A DNA stretch of 48,714 bases from Lysinibacillus pakistanensis (GCA_001312325.1 BBDJ01000038.1:1-48714); one strand, 5' to 3'; counted from the stretch's first letter, positions 29,072-38,769 are shown. The notes: generated by a model not told the origin, from the sequence alone. Translations and numbers: made by a program.

Positions 29072-30520
29072 CTATGATCTTTTTCGCTGCTTGGAATCGA
29101 CTACATAAGGTCTTAAGGCATCTTCTGTCATTGGGAAACGGATAAGCACACGAAGCATTGCCTTTGGAAAGAACGGAATAAGCGGCCATAGATATGGCGC
29201 TTGCATCGGACGTATTGAACATAAATACGTAAATAATAGAAAAATACCTATGAATAACCCATTCACACCCCAGATTCCAGTCATTATTAACAACATTAGT
29301 CTAAAGATTTTAATGGAGATACCTAGCTCATATGATGGAATAATAAAGGTTAGAATAGCTGAAACGGCTGTATATAACACTACTTCTGACGAGAATAGCC
29401 CAACATCAATTGCAATCTGACCAATAATTACACCTGCAACTAACCCCATCGCAGTGGATAATGGTGATGGGGTATGAATGGCGGCCATCCTCAAAAATTC
29501 TATCCCTACATCTCCAACAAATACTTGCAGTAAAAGTGGAATATGGGATTTATCCTTTTCACCTAAAAAGGATAATGCATCAGGTAACAAAGATGGATTT
29601 GTTGCAAATACATACCATAAAGGTAATAATAGTAAACCCATTATCGCCCCAAAATATCTCATAAAACGAACAAACGTTCCGACTAATGGAGCTTGTCGAT
29701 ACTCTTCTGCATGCTGTAGTAAATGAAAAACTGTTGCAGGCACAATAATTACAGAAGGAGATGTATCGACAATAATGGCGATATGGCCCTCAAGTAAATG
29801 CGCTGCAGTAATATCTGGTCGTTCCGTATAACGTACAAAAGGAACTGGATGAAACTTTTGTTTAAACAACCATTCTTCTAGTGATTTATCAGTCATAGTC
29901 AAGCCATCATGATGAATTTGTCCTATGCGCTGTCGCAATTTATCGAGCGTTTCATCATTTGCAATACCCTTTATAAACGCTAGTGCGACATCGGTTTGAC
30001 CGATTTCGGATATTTTATGTAGCTCGAAACGTAAATTGCTATTGCGAATTCGCCGACGAATCAAAGCAGCATTTTGAGAAATACCTTCAATAAAACCATC
30101 CCTAGAACCCCGAATAACTTTTTCATTGTCAGGCTCCTCAGGTGTACGTCCTGGATAGCTTCGAATCTCTGCAACATAGCCGTAACCACTTTTAGTTATA
30201 AAGACTACTTGTCCACTTAATATGGCTAATAAAATAGCTTCACGTTTTGTTTCCTCTGAACGGCCTTGGTAATTGAAATAGGCTTCAAAATATTCCTTTT
30301 CATCCTCAATGTCAACATCCTCTTCAGGTAACATATTAGAGAGTAATTGCGTTAACACTATCCCATCCACGAGTCCACTTATATATGCACAAAGAACCGG
30401 CAAATCTTTGACAAATAGATGCTTGAGTGAAACGTCAAATGATTCGCCGTCACCAAATTGCTCATTAAGAAAATTTACGGCTTCTTCTAAGCTGTTAAAA
30501 AGTTTATCTTTATCTGTCAT
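29072..30520 (-). CDS. spoVAF: Stage V sporulation protein AF
   Basis: GerA-family membrane protein (482 residues) made in the forespore; in Bacillus it works with the SpoVA dipicolinate channel and with germination receptors. Large N-terminal cytoplasmic domain (residues 1-290, with GRSEETKREAILLAILSGQV and EPDNEKVIRGSRDGFIEGIS), then about five helices from GAIMGLLLLPLWYVFA on. Frame intact. Its ATG lies 4 bases after the sigF stop, so it is read as part of the spoIIA transcript or from a late promoter within sigF. The other spoVA genes, which precede it in Bacillus subtilis, are absent here. Confidence 0.93.
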   Translation of the reverse strand: MTDKDKLFNSLEEAVNFLNEQFGDGESFDVSLKHLFVKDLPVLCAYISGLVDGIVLTQLLSNMLPEEDVDIEDEKEYFEAYFNYQGRSEETKREAILLAILSGQVVFITKSGYGYVAEIRSYPGRTPEEPDNEKVIRGSRDGFIEGISQNAALIRRRIRNSNLRFELHKISEIGQTDVALAFIKGIANDETLDKLRQRIGQIHHDGLTMTDKSLEEWLFKQKFHPVPFVRYTERPDITAAHLLEGHIAIIVDTSPSVIIVPATVFHLLQHAEEYRQAPLVGTFVRFMRYFGAIMGLLLLPLWYVFATNPSLLPDALSFLGEKDKSHIPLLLQVFVGDVGIEFLRMAAIHTPSPLSTAMGLVAGVIIGQIAIDVGLFSSEVVLYTAVSAILTFIIPSYELGISIKIFRLMLLIMTGIWGVNGLFIGIFLLFTYLCSIRPMQAPYLWPLIPFFPKAMLRVLIRFPMTEDALRPYVVDSKQRKRS

Positions 30521-30524
30521 GCTG

Positions 30525-31328
30525 TCACCATTTTCTTAGTTGTCTTTTTTTTAGTTCTTCCTCTTCTACAGTGGCACTTGTGGCCATCCAGGTTTTTAAT
30601 TGGGCAAGAATCTTTTTCTCTAAACGTGATACCTGTACTTGTGATATACCCAACCTATTGGCAATCTCTGTTTGGGTACAATCCGAGAAATAGCGCAAAT
30701 AGATGATCGATTGCTCTCGTGGATCAAGTCTCGTTAATACCTCTTTAAGCGGAATATAATCAAAAGGCTGTTCAGATTTTTCATCCTTCATTTGATCCAT
30801 TAATGTAATGGAATCTCCTTCACTTTCATACAATTGTTCATGTAAGGAAGCAGGATCTCTCAGAGCATCTGACGCTGTAACAATCTCCTCAGCCGTGACA
30901 CCAAGTACCTGTGCTAATTCATGAATGGTAGGTGGGTGCTCATTATTTTTAATGAACTCATCCGTTGCGTGACGAATTTTAAAATTTAATTCCCGAATTG
31001 AGCGGCTCACCTTCACCATCCCATCATCCCTTAGAAAGCGCTGAATTTCCCCGATAATCATCGGTACTGCATAAGTCGAAAATTTCACATCATACGTTAA
31101 ATCGAATTTATCCACGGATTTCATAAGACCTATACAGCCGATTTGGAATAAATCCTCAAGCTCCACGCCTCTAGTCGTAAAGCGTTGTACGATGGACCAC
31201 ACAAGTCTCGTATTTCCTTCTATCATACGTTTACGAGCCTCATGATCGCCCTGCTGCGCACGCGCAATTAAATCACGCATTTCTTCCTGTGACAATAGCT
31301 TATCGGACGACTGTTCTAACGGCTTCAC
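30525..31328 (-). CDS. sigF: Sporulation sigma factor F
   Basis: First forespore-specific sigma factor, held by SpoIIAB until engulfment-stage septation. 267 residues: region 2 with ELEDLFQIGCIGLMKSVDKF and KFSTYAVPMIIGEIQRFLRD, region 3, and region 4 with QTEIANRLGISQVQVSRLEK. GTG start at 31328 with GAGG upstream. The frame is intact, but its last residues follow an A8 run: with seven A the protein would end earlier, shortly after EEELKK. Given the error pattern elsewhere this end is uncertain. It follows spoIIAB by ten bases. Confidence 0.96.
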   Translation of the reverse strand: MKPLEQSSDKLLSQEEMRDLIARAQQGDHEARKRMIEGNTRLVWSIVQRFTTRGVELEDLFQIGCIGLMKSVDKFDLTYDVKFSTYAVPMIIGEIQRFLRDDGMVKVSRSIRELNFKIRHATDEFIKNNEHPPTIHELAQVLGVTAEEIVTASDALRDPASLHEQLYESEGDSITLMDQMKDEKSEQPFDYIPLKEVLTRLDPREQSIIYLRYFSDCTQTEIANRLGISQVQVSRLEKKILAQLKTWMATSATVEEEELKKRQLRKW

Positions 31329-31338
31329 AATCCTTACC

Positions 31339-31779
31339 TCACATTACCGGTGTGCGAACCGAGTAAAATTTCTTGGTAAATGTAACCGTTGTGCCCTCTT
31401 GCCATTTAGACATAACTGTTAATTGATCAGAAAAACTATCCATAATTGTGAAACCCATACCTGAACGCTCTAATGCGCTTTTCGTAGTAAATAACGGCTC
31501 CATTGCACGGCTCACATCTTCTATACCAGTACCTTTATCCATAACAGACACAGTAACAATATCATCCTCACGCTTTGCATGAACTGTAACAACGCCTTTG
31601 CCATCCTCTTCATAGCCATGAATAATCGCATTGGAAACAGCCTCTGAAACAACCGTTTTAAATTCAGATAGCTCATCAATTGTTGGATCTAATTGTGCGA
31701 TAAAGCCCGTTACAGCTACACGTGCCAAAGCTTCATTTTCACTAATTGCTAAAAAAGTTAATGTCATTTCATTATCCAT
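31339..31779 (-). CDS. spoIIAB: Anti-sigma-F factor / serine kinase SpoIIAB
   Basis: Binds and blocks sigma-F and phosphorylates SpoIIAA using ATP. 146 residues, as in Bacillus subtilis. GHKL boxes: N box VVSEAVSNAIIHGYEED, G1 VSVMDKGTGIED, and G2 ALERSGMGFTIMDSFSD. Start overlaps the spoIIAA end by eight bases. Frame intact. Confidence 0.97.
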   Translation of the reverse strand: MDNEMTLTFLAISENEALARVAVTGFIAQLDPTIDELSEFKTVVSEAVSNAIIHGYEEDGKGVVTVHAKREDDIVTVSVMDKGTGIEDVSRAMEPLFTTKSALERSGMGFTIMDSFSDQLTVMSKWQEGTTVTFTKKFYSVRTPVM

Positions 31780-32125
31780 TTACAATCCCCCTAACTCGTT
31801 CAATCGCTTCTTCTTCTGTTGCATCCATCATCCATGGCCCTAGACCTGAAAATTGAAATACTTTTCGCATTGTCGGCGATGGATTTAATAAAATTGTTCG
31901 ACCAGCCACTGCCTCTAACTCACGCATCCGACCCAGTACTAAACCTACACCTGAGCTATCCATAAAGGAAAGTCCCTCTAGGTTCCAAATAATTGTCGAT
32001 ACAGCACCTTGAAAAATGGCTGTAGAAATTTTTGCTCGAATTTGCTCTACCGCATGATGATCGAGCTCACCAAATAACCGTATTACCACAGTCTCTCTTG
32101 TTACCATTTCTAATTGAAAATGCAT
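31772..32125 (-). CDS. spoIIAA: Anti-sigma-F factor antagonist SpoIIAA
   Basis: STAS protein that releases sigma-F from SpoIIAB when unphosphorylated. 117 residues from ATG 32125, the Bacillus length; GGAGG (32134-32138) is 8 bases upstream, so longer readings are rejected. The phosphorylation site is in LSFMDSSGVGLVLGR (second Ser). Frame intact. First gene of the spoIIA operon, with a sigma-H-like promoter just upstream. Confidence 0.96.
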   Translation of the reverse strand: MHFQLEMVTRETVVIRLFGELDHHAVEQIRAKISTAIFQGAVSTIIWNLEGLSFMDSSGVGLVLGRMRELEAVAGRTILLNPSPTMRKVFQFSGLGPWMMDATEEEAIERVRGIVNG

Positions 32126-32146
32126 GAACATCGCCTCCTCCTCGTG

Positions 32147-32176
32147 CAATTCCACATTTGACGTGGTGATTCCTTG
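32147..32176 (-). promoter_or_regulatory. Sigma-H-type promoter of the spoIIA operon
   Basis: On the minus strand CAAGGAATC (-35; consensus RNAGGAWWW) is followed after 12 bases by GTGGAATTG (-10; consensus RNNGAATTW). spoIIA is known to be sigma-H dependent in Bacillus. The start point would fall only about 20 bases before the spoIIAA ATG, giving a very short leader. Confidence 0.6.
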
Positions 32177-32304
32177 CGGCTGACAGAACTAGTGCAAAGT
32201 CTTCCGAAATAGTGTCAAATCGACATACTGATAGCTTTTTAGGTTAAGTGCAGTATGGGATAAATCAACAATTTTTAAACGCAAGAGACATTTAATTCTT
32301 GAAT

Positions 32305-32393
32305 AAGTAAGTCTATCCGTCATTTTGGCTCTTCTATCCATTGATTCATTGAGTCTATCCACCACTTTAGCCCTGTCTTCTGCTGCATGAAGA
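32305..32393 (-). repeat. 21-base periodic intergenic repeat array, second locus
   Basis: TCTATCC occurs three times at 32312, 32333 and 32354, exactly 21 bases apart, with a degenerate fourth unit near 32375. On the minus strand one frame reads EDRAKVVDRLNESMDRRAKM, the same 7-residue D-R rhythm as the array near 12.7 kb, but without a start site. It again follows a terminator (that of pdp) directly, in the gap before the spoIIA operon promoter region. Confidence 0.65.
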
Positions 32394-32436
32394 TAAAAAG
32401 CGAGAACCCTCCTTCCCTAAAGAGAGTTCTCGCTTC
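32394..32436 (-). terminator. pdp terminator
   Basis: AAGCGAGAAC (32399-32408) pairs with GTTCTCGCTT (32427-32436); A5 to the left reads as T5 on the minus strand. It lies 8 bases after the pdp stop. Confidence 0.88.
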
Positions 32437-32443
32437 AAATTAT

Positions 32444-33695
32444 TTATGCAATTGTAAAAGCTTTCTGTACTTTATCCATTGCTTCCTCATCAATTTCGCG
32501 ATTTGAATATAAATAAGCGATCGCCTCGCCCTTACTTACATGATCACCTTTTTTGGCAAGCAATTGGATACCAGCGTCGTAATCAAGCTCCGATTCCTTC
32601 GTTAATCGACCCGCACCAAGTGAAACACTAGCTTCACCGATTAACAGGGCATTAACTGTTGCTATAGTGCCTTCAGCAGGCGCTTTGACAGCTACTTTAT
32701 TCATTGTATCTTTCTGCACAATATCGTCTAAATCGCCGCCCTGTGCCACAATAAATTCTTCAAATTTTGCCGCTGCTGAACCGTCCTCTAACACACGCTT
32801 CACGGCTGCTGTTGCCTCTGGTTCATTTACACCAGCTGCAACCTGGTACATTAATGAGGAGATGATTGTACATTCCTCAAGTAGATCCTCATGTGTCTCA
32901 TCCATATGACCTTTAAGTAACGCATAAGCCTCAACTACTTCGAGCTTATTTCCAATCATTTTACCTAACGGATTATCCATATCGCTTATATGAGCAACAA
33001 CTTTTCGTCCTAACTTTTCACCAATTGCAGTCATCGTGTCAGCTAAAACTTGAGCTTCCTGTTCCGTCTTCATAAATGCTCCTGAACCGCATTTAACATC
33101 TAATACAATGCCGTCCGCACCACTTGCAATTTTCTTACTCATAATTGATGCTGCAATAAGCGGAATGGAATCGACAGTACCTGTCACATCTCGCAACGCA
33201 TACAGCTTTTTGTCAGCAGGGACAAGATTACCTGTCTGACCAGCCACCGCAATTTTATGTTTATTGACATTGTCGATAAATTCCTGTGAGGAAAGCTCCG
33301 TCTTAAGCCCTCGAATAGATTCTAATTTATCGATCGTTCCCCCAGTGATCCCCAGACCCTTACCACTAAATTTTGCTACCGGAATACCTAATGCAGCAAT
33401 TATTGGTGTGACAATAAGTGTAACTTTATCACCTACTCCACCAGTTGAGTGTTTGTCTATTTTAAAGCCTTCAATAGATGTTAAATCAATTACATCACCG
33501 GATTCTATCATTGCCTTTGTTAAATAAAATGTTTCATCATCTGTCATACCTAATAAACGAATTGCCATTAATAAAGAGCTTGCTTGATAGTCAGGGATTG
33601 AACCAGTAGTATAGCCTTCTACGAAATACTGAATTTCAGCCTGTGATAGCTCCTTGCCTTGTTTTTTTCTTTTCAAACAGCTGTGCCATATTCAT
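32444..33695 (-). CDS. pdp: Pyrimidine-nucleoside phosphorylase (frame interrupted)
   Basis: Phosphorolysis of uridine, thymidine and deoxyuridine to base and (deoxy)ribose-1-phosphate. About 416 residues. Conserved KHSTGGVGDKVTLIVTPI (phosphate site), GKGLGITGGTIDKLESI, and IMSKKIASGADGIVLDVK. The N-terminus MNMAQLFEKK is in a different frame, joined at a T7 run (33662-33668) to QGKELSQAEIQYFVEGY; one base fewer restores it. ATG at 33695 has AGGGGG at 7 bases, overlapping the deoB stop, so the two genes are coupled in a nucleoside-salvage operon. Confidence 0.94.
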
Positions 33696-33706
33696 ACGAA
33701 AACCCC

Positions 33707-34888
33707 CTATTTCAGTTCATTTAAGAAACTTTTACCGAATGCTGGTGCTTCAACGTTGAAATTTTCAGCAATTGTTGCTGCAATATCTGCAAACGTTTCG
33801 CGCAGAGTAAGCTCATGTCCACCATTAAAACGTGGTGAATAGATAATTAATGGTACAAATTCGCGAGTGTGATCTGTACCATGGAATGTTGGATCATTTC
33901 CGTGGTCGGCTGTAATAATTAACAAATCATCCTCTGTCATAGCCTCAGTAATTTCTGGTAATCGAGCATCGAATTCCTGTAATGCATTTCCATAGCCTAA
34001 TGGATCACGGCGATGTCCGAAATTGGCATCAAAGTCTACTAAGTTTAAGAAGCTGATCCCGTGGAAATTACGGCGCACAACCTCCGCAAATTTATCCATA
34101 CCATCCATATTATTTTTCGTACGAACTGCATCTGTGACACCTTCACCGTTGAAAATATCAGAGATTTTGCCGATAGCGATTACATCAAAGCCTTCATCCT
34201 TTAATACGTTCATCGTTGTACGACCAAAAGGCTTTAACGCGTAGTCATGACGATTAGATGTACGTGTGAAGTTCCCAGGCGTACCGATAAATGGACGGGC
34301 TATAACACGACCAACTAAATATTCTGGTTGAAGGGTTAGCTCACGTGCAATTTCACAAATTTTATAGAGCTCCTCCACAGGAATAATTTCTTCATGTGCA
34401 GCAATTTGCAGAACTGGGTCAGCTGAGGTATAAACAATAATGGCACCTGTCTCCATATGCTCCTTACCAAAGTCCTCGATGACTTGTGTACCACTTGCAG
34501 GTTTGTTACACAGTACTTTACGGCCTGTGCGTTTTTCGAGCTCCGCAATTAATTCTGCAGGGAACCCTTCCGGATACACTTTAAAGGGTTTATCAATATT
34601 TAGCCCCATGATTTCCCAATGTCCAGTCATTGTATCTTTACCAACTGATGCTTCCTGCATTTTTCCATAGTATGCTTTTGGTTCTACTGCTGCCTGCATA
34701 CCTTGTAGTGGTTCAATATTCGCTAAGCCCAAAGCCTCCATATGTGGCATTGTAAGCCCATTCATTTTTTCAGCGATATGACCAAGTGTATGTGCACCAA
34801 CATCGCCAAAGTTTGCTGCGTCTGGGGCTTCACCAATTCCCACTGAGTCCAAAACTACTACATGAATTTTTTTAAATGGTTTATTCAT
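33707..34888 (-). CDS. deoB: Phosphopentomutase
   Basis: Interconverts (deoxy)ribose-1- and -5-phosphate, linking nucleoside breakdown to central metabolism. 393 residues of the alkaline-phosphatase superfamily: metal ligands in [14 protein letters not shown] and [20 protein letters not shown], active-site Thr in [16 protein letters not shown] at 34888 has AGGAGG at 8 bases. Frame intact. Lies between xerD and pdp; the purine phosphorylase gene (punA) that sits here in Bacillus subtilis is absent. Confidence 0.97.
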   Translation of the reverse strand: MNKPFKKIHVVVLDSVGIGEAPDAANFGDVGAHTLGHIAEKMNGLTMPHMEALGLANIEPLQGMQAAVEPKAYYGKMQEASVGKDTMTGHWEIMGLNIDKPFKVYPEGFPAELIAELEKRTGRKVLCNKPASGTQVIEDFGKEHMETGAIIVYTSADPVLQIAAHEEIIPVEELYKICEIARELTLQPEYLVGRVIARPFIGTPGNFTRTSNRHDYALKPFGRTTMNVLKDEGFDVIAIGKISDIFNGEGVTDAVRTKNNMDGMDKFAEVVRRNFHGISFLNLVDFDANFGHRRDPLGYGNALQEFDARLPEITEAMTEDDLLIITADHGNDPTFHGTDHTREFVPLIIYSPRFNGGHELTLRETFADIAATIAENFNVEAPAFGKSFLNELK

Positions 34889-34978
34889 AATTGTTGCCTC
34901 CTAATCTCATGACTCTATTTTACCAAAAAAAAGCGAAAAATAAAGGTCAGACATCCGACTAACATACAATTTACATTC

Positions 34979-35881
34979 TTAAGCTCGTGGATGAAACTGC
35001 TTATAAACTTCTGATAGTCTTGTTTTACTAATATGTGTATAGATTTGTGTTGTGGAAATATCCGCATGACCAAGCATCTCCTGCACGGCTCGTAAATCCG
35101 CACCGTTTTCTACTAAATGCGTTGCAAACGAATGACGCAATGTGTGTGGTGTTAGCTCATGTTGGATGCCTGCCTTTAAAGCATGCTCCTTCATTAATTT
35201 CCAACAACCCTGTCTTGTTAAACGTTTGCCTCGTTGATTGATAAAAAAAGCATCTGTTTTTGGGTATTTTCCTTGTAATTGACCACGAGCACTATTTAAA
35301 TAGTGATTTAATGCAGAAAGGGCGCTTTTTCCAAGGGGGATAATACGCTCCTTTCCTCCCTTACCGAAAACACGGACAAAGCCCATTGTTAGATGAATAT
35401 CTGATAAGTCCAATGCAATTAGCTCACTAATTCGCATCCCTGAGCCATATAACAATTCCAACATTGCCACATCACGCACACCCTGAGGCTTACTGCGATT
35501 AGGTGCCATTAATAATGCTTCAATTTCTTCAATAGAAAGGATATTTGGTAGCTTTTGCTCAATTGTTGGCATTTCTAAATGCACTGTTGGATCTGTTTCA
35601 GCACGCTTTTCTCGGAGTAAAAATTGGTGGAAGCTACGGATAGAGGAGATATGGCGGGCAACGGTACGACTTGTCTTCCCCTGCATCCGTAATTGCTCCA
35701 AATGACGTAAAATGATTGTTCTCTCCACCTTGTGGAAATCTGTCATTGCCTCTACTTCCTGCAAAAAACTCACATACGTTTCTAAATCTCGGCGATAGGA
35801 TGCTAAAGTATTGTCAGATAACTGCCGTTCAACTTGGATAAAATGGATGTAATCCTCTATTGCATATTGAAATTCATTCAT
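34979..35881 (-). CDS. xerD: Site-specific tyrosine recombinase XerD
   Basis: Chromosome-dimer resolution at dif with XerC (RipX in Bacillus). 300 residues from ATG 35881, chosen for the GAGGGGG 7 bases upstream. N-terminal SAM-like domain (YIHFIQVERQLSDNTLASYR); catalytic residues visible as Arg in LLYGSGMRISELIAL, Lys in VFGKGGKERIIPLG, HTLRHSFATHLVENGADLR, and LGHADISTTQIYTHIS with His and nucleophile Tyr. Frame intact. Confidence 0.95.
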   Translation of the reverse strand: MNEFQYAIEDYIHFIQVERQLSDNTLASYRRDLETYVSFLQEVEAMTDFHKVERTIILRHLEQLRMQGKTSRTVARHISSIRSFHQFLLREKRAETDPTVHLEMPTIEQKLPNILSIEEIEALLMAPNRSKPQGVRDVAMLELLYGSGMRISELIALDLSDIHLTMGFVRVFGKGGKERIIPLGKSALSALNHYLNSARGQLQGKYPKTDAFFINQRGKRLTRQGCWKLMKEHALKAGIQHELTPHTLRHSFATHLVENGADLRAVQEMLGHADISTTQIYTHISKTRLSEVYKQFHPRA

Positions 35882-36023
35882 CTCAACGCCCCCTCTTACT
35901 GTCAATTATTCTCTATTTTAGCACGCCTCTTAAAATTGTGCTTAAATCCCACCTGAACCATCTTCAGATTAATAGTACAGTCCATCTGCCTCATGGTATT
36001 ATCAATGGCTATGTATAGAGAAA

Positions 36024-36078
36024 ACAAAAAACTGCCCGATTCAATCTAGAACTTAAGATTAAAACAGACAGTTTTTCG
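36024..36078 (-). terminator. Possible fur terminator
   Basis: AAAAACTG (36026-36033) can pair with CAGTTTTT (36069-36076), with an inner AATC/GATT. Imperfect but well placed right after fur. Confidence 0.45.
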
Positions 36079-36543
36079 TTATTTTTCTTCATTCGATTCG
36101 TCGTTTTTATCATGACAGCGCCAGCAAATGCCGTGGAAAGTTAGTCGGTGATCCTTAATGATAAAGTTCCAACGCTTTTCAACAACGGCTTCCACATCTT
36201 CAAGTAAATCTTCTTGAATTTCATCTACCGCACCACATTCGATACAAACCAGATGATGGTGGAAATGCGCAGCACCTTCTTGGCGTAAATCATAGCGTGA
36301 TACGCCATCGCCAAAGTTGATTTTGTCGACAATTTTGAGCTCAGTTAGTAACTCTAACGTTCTATAGACAGTGGCTAGACCAATCTCAGGTGCCTTTTCT
36401 TTTACTAAAAGATACACATCTTCTGCACTTAAGTGGTCTTCTTCGTGCTCAAGCAGTACAGCAACTGTTGCTTCTCGCTGCGGCGTCAGCTTATAACTTG
36501 CACTATGCAACTGTTTTTTTATTCGGTCAATTCGGCTCTCCAT
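36079..36543 (-). CDS. fur: Ferric uptake regulator Fur
   Basis: Iron-responsive repressor, 154 residues. DNA-binding winged helix SYKLTPQREATVAVLLEHEE and IGLATVYRTLELLTELKIVD; metal sites include HFHHHLVCIECGAVDE and the second CxxC, ICWRCHDKN, which hold structural zinc. The near-identity of many blocks to Bacillus Fur as I remember it, and its place next to xerD, distinguish it from PerR and Zur. ATG at 36543 follows a run of G. Frame intact. Confidence 0.95.
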   Translation of the reverse strand: MESRIDRIKKQLHSASYKLTPQREATVAVLLEHEEDHLSAEDVYLLVKEKAPEIGLATVYRTLELLTELKIVDKINFGDGVSRYDLRQEGAAHFHHHLVCIECGAVDEIQEDLLEDVEAVVEKRWNFIIKDHRLTFHGICWRCHDKNDESNEEK

Positions 36544-36667
36544 GTGACGCCCCCCTAAACTCTTTCCATTATACCAAAGGAGTAAATCCTATTACAAGAT
36601 AGTGAATAGATTTCAAATATGCTTTTGCAAGTTTTTACATCATGCTAACTTTGTGAATGTGAACCTA

Positions 36668-37182
36668 TTATTTTAATACATATGAAATAACAATAAACTC
36701 AGCCACTATTATGATGAAAAACGCAACAAAATTCAACAAAATTGTCCGACCAGGTACCATTTTCCCGATTTTTCGCTTTGACCAAGCAGGTACAAGTAAA
36801 TTGCATAGGATTAGCAACAATATACAATAGATGAGCTGAAATGGAAACCACCAAATCGTATAAACCCAAAAAGCTTCAAGTTTTTGTAATAAAAAAAACA
36901 GAACTAAAGCCAAAAAAAGGTTGCACGTATCGCCACTGTTACACGTACTAATACCTTTAAGACACTATGGGTAGCCAGCAATAATACAAGAGCTACTGAA
37001 ACGGCAACTGGTAGTACTAATCGAAATATAGAATGCCTGTCCCCATCTGCTAAACGAGGTTCTATAAATAATATAAAAGGCTCCGCATTCGGTCCACCGA
37101 TAATATGAAAGAAGATAACGCCACAAACAAAGCTCACAGCTATAATGGAAGAATGATAAAATATAGACACCGTACGAGACAT
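36668..37182 (-). CDS. SpoIIM-like integral membrane protein (frame interrupted)
   Basis: Very hydrophobic protein of about 170 residues with five predicted helices. Position next to fur is that of spoIIM in Bacillus, and the order of hydrophobic blocks (IAVSFVCGVIFFHIIGG; RATFFGFSSVFLLQK; FPFQLIYCILLLILCNLLVP; FVAFFIIIVAEFIVISYVL) is compatible with a divergent SpoIIM, which takes part in septal peptidoglycan degradation and engulfment. Sequence likeness is weak, so this rests on context. The frame breaks at A7 (36912-36918) and A8 (36891-36898) runs, each fixed by one base. Start at 37182 has GGAG at 7 bases. Confidence 0.5.
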
Positions 37183-37255
37183 AAACATGCTCCTTTTCTA
37201 TCAAGGTTTGTACAGCTTATGCTCGTCCGTCTCTATTATGCTAAAGATTATTTTC

Positions 37256-37792
37256 TTATTGTGTCGCAAGCCAAAGTACTGCAAACGCTGTTTTAGCATC
37301 ATATATACGCTCATCTACAATCATCTGTTGGGCTTCTTCCAACGAAACTTCTAATAATTCGACAAACTCATCTTCATCTAAATCTGCTTTATTGTCAATT
37401 TTATATAAATCTTTTGCGATAAAAAGATGAATCACCTCATCTGCAAAGCCTGGAGAAGTTGCGAATGCTTGTAAAAAGGTAAAGCTTTGAGCACCGTAGC
37501 CCGTTTCCTCCTCTAACTCACGACGTGCTGTCACTATTGGCTCCTCACCAGGTTCAAGCTTCCCAGCTGGAATTTCAATAATGGACCGTTCAAGTGCTTT
37601 ACGATACTGCTCTACTAACACTAATTTACCCTCAGCAGTAACAGCAATCACCGCTACGGCTCCTGGATGCTTAATAATTTCACGTTTCGCCACCTGTCCA
37701 TTTGGTAATGTGACATCATCAATTTGTAGCTTCACAATTTTTCCGTCATAAATAGCTGTAGTCTTTATTGTTTTTTCCTCAAACTTTTTCAT
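37256..37792 (-). CDS. nudF: ADP-ribose pyrophosphatase
   Basis: Nudix hydrolase cleaving ADP-ribose to AMP and ribose-5-phosphate. 178 residues; the Nudix box is GKLEPGEEPIVTARRELEEE followed by TGYGA. N-terminal KTIKTTAIYDGKIVKLQIDD matches the NudF/YqkG group. ATG at 37792 has GAGGG at 8 bases; an earlier start at 37864 would run into the divergent gene's control region. Frame intact. Located between fur and yqkK-type genes as in Bacillus. Confidence 0.94.
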   Translation of the reverse strand: MKKFEEKTIKTTAIYDGKIVKLQIDDVTLPNGQVAKREIIKHPGAVAVIAVTAEGKLVLVEQYRKALERSIIEIPAGKLEPGEEPIVTARRELEEETGYGAQSFTFLQAFATSPGFADEVIHLFIAKDLYKIDNKADLDEDEFVELLEVSLEEAQQMIVDERIYDAKTAFAVLWLATQ

Positions 37793-37868
37793 TGACGATT
37801 CCCTCGCTTGTTCTTCAGATATGTTCATTGTACCATTACAGATAGAGAAATCGAAGGAGGTCATTCAC

Positions 37869-38769
37869 ATGAAAAAAAGACAGCTTGGTTCTAGTGAATT
37901 ATTTATTTCTGAAATCAGTTTAGGAGGTATGTCTCTTTCGACAGATAAGAAAAAGGCTACAGGTATTATCGATATGGCACTGGATGCCGGCATTAATTAT
38001 TTCGATACAGCCGATTTATATGATTTTGGGGCAAATGAGGAAATGATTGGCACAATTTTAGGAAAACGTCGTCAGGATGTTATCGTAGCTACGAAGGTAG
38101 GTAATCGATGGACGGAAGGCAAAGAAGGATGGCATTGGGATGCATCACCTTCCTATATAAAGGAAGCTGTGCGCGCTAGCTTGAAACGACTTGGTACTGA
38201 TTATATAGATGTTTATCAGCTGCATGGTGGTACATTTGAGGATGATTGGGATGGAATCATAGAGACTTTTGAAGATTTAAAAACAGATGGTCTAATCAGA
38301 GAATATGGTATTTCATCTATTCGACCAAATGTACTTAAACGTTTTTTTACCAGCAAGCTCAGCGAAAAGTGTTATGATGCAATATAGTGCCTTGGATCGT
38401 CGTCCAGAGGAATGGCTCGATTTTATCGCTAAAGAAGGTGCTTCTGTTGTAACTCGTGGCACTGTTGCAAAGGGTTTACTAACGAATAGCTGGCAACAGC
38501 GTTTGCAGCACGGTAGCGGTTTTTACACATACACAACTGAGGAATTAACAACAGCACTAACAAACTTAACCTCACATTATCATGATTTACATGCATTGGC
38601 CATTGCCTTTAATCTAAAGGAATCTGCTATTGCCTCAACTGTGATTGGTGCAAGCTCTCAGGAACAGCTAGCGCAAACTCTAACTGCCTATGAAAAAATA
38701 GATTCCATAACGAACTTTACAGTAGCCAACGAGCTAACAAAAGCGGAACTCTATATAGAACACCGATGA
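37869..38769 (+). CDS. Aldo/keto reductase (frame interrupted)
   Basis: NAD(P)H-dependent oxidoreductase of the aldo/keto family, about 299 residues, related to YqkF. Motifs: ISLGGMSLSTDKKKATGIID, catalytic Asp/Tyr in NYFDTADLYDFGANEEMIG, Lys in VIVATKVGNRW, His in DVYQLHGG, and the cofactor region ASTVIGASSQEQLAQTL. The frame breaks at a T7 run (38342-38348); one T fewer reads LKRFLPASSAKSVMMQYSAL. ATG at 37869 follows AAGGAGG at 8 bases. Its stop overlaps the start of the VanZ-like gene (ATGA). Confidence 0.92.
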
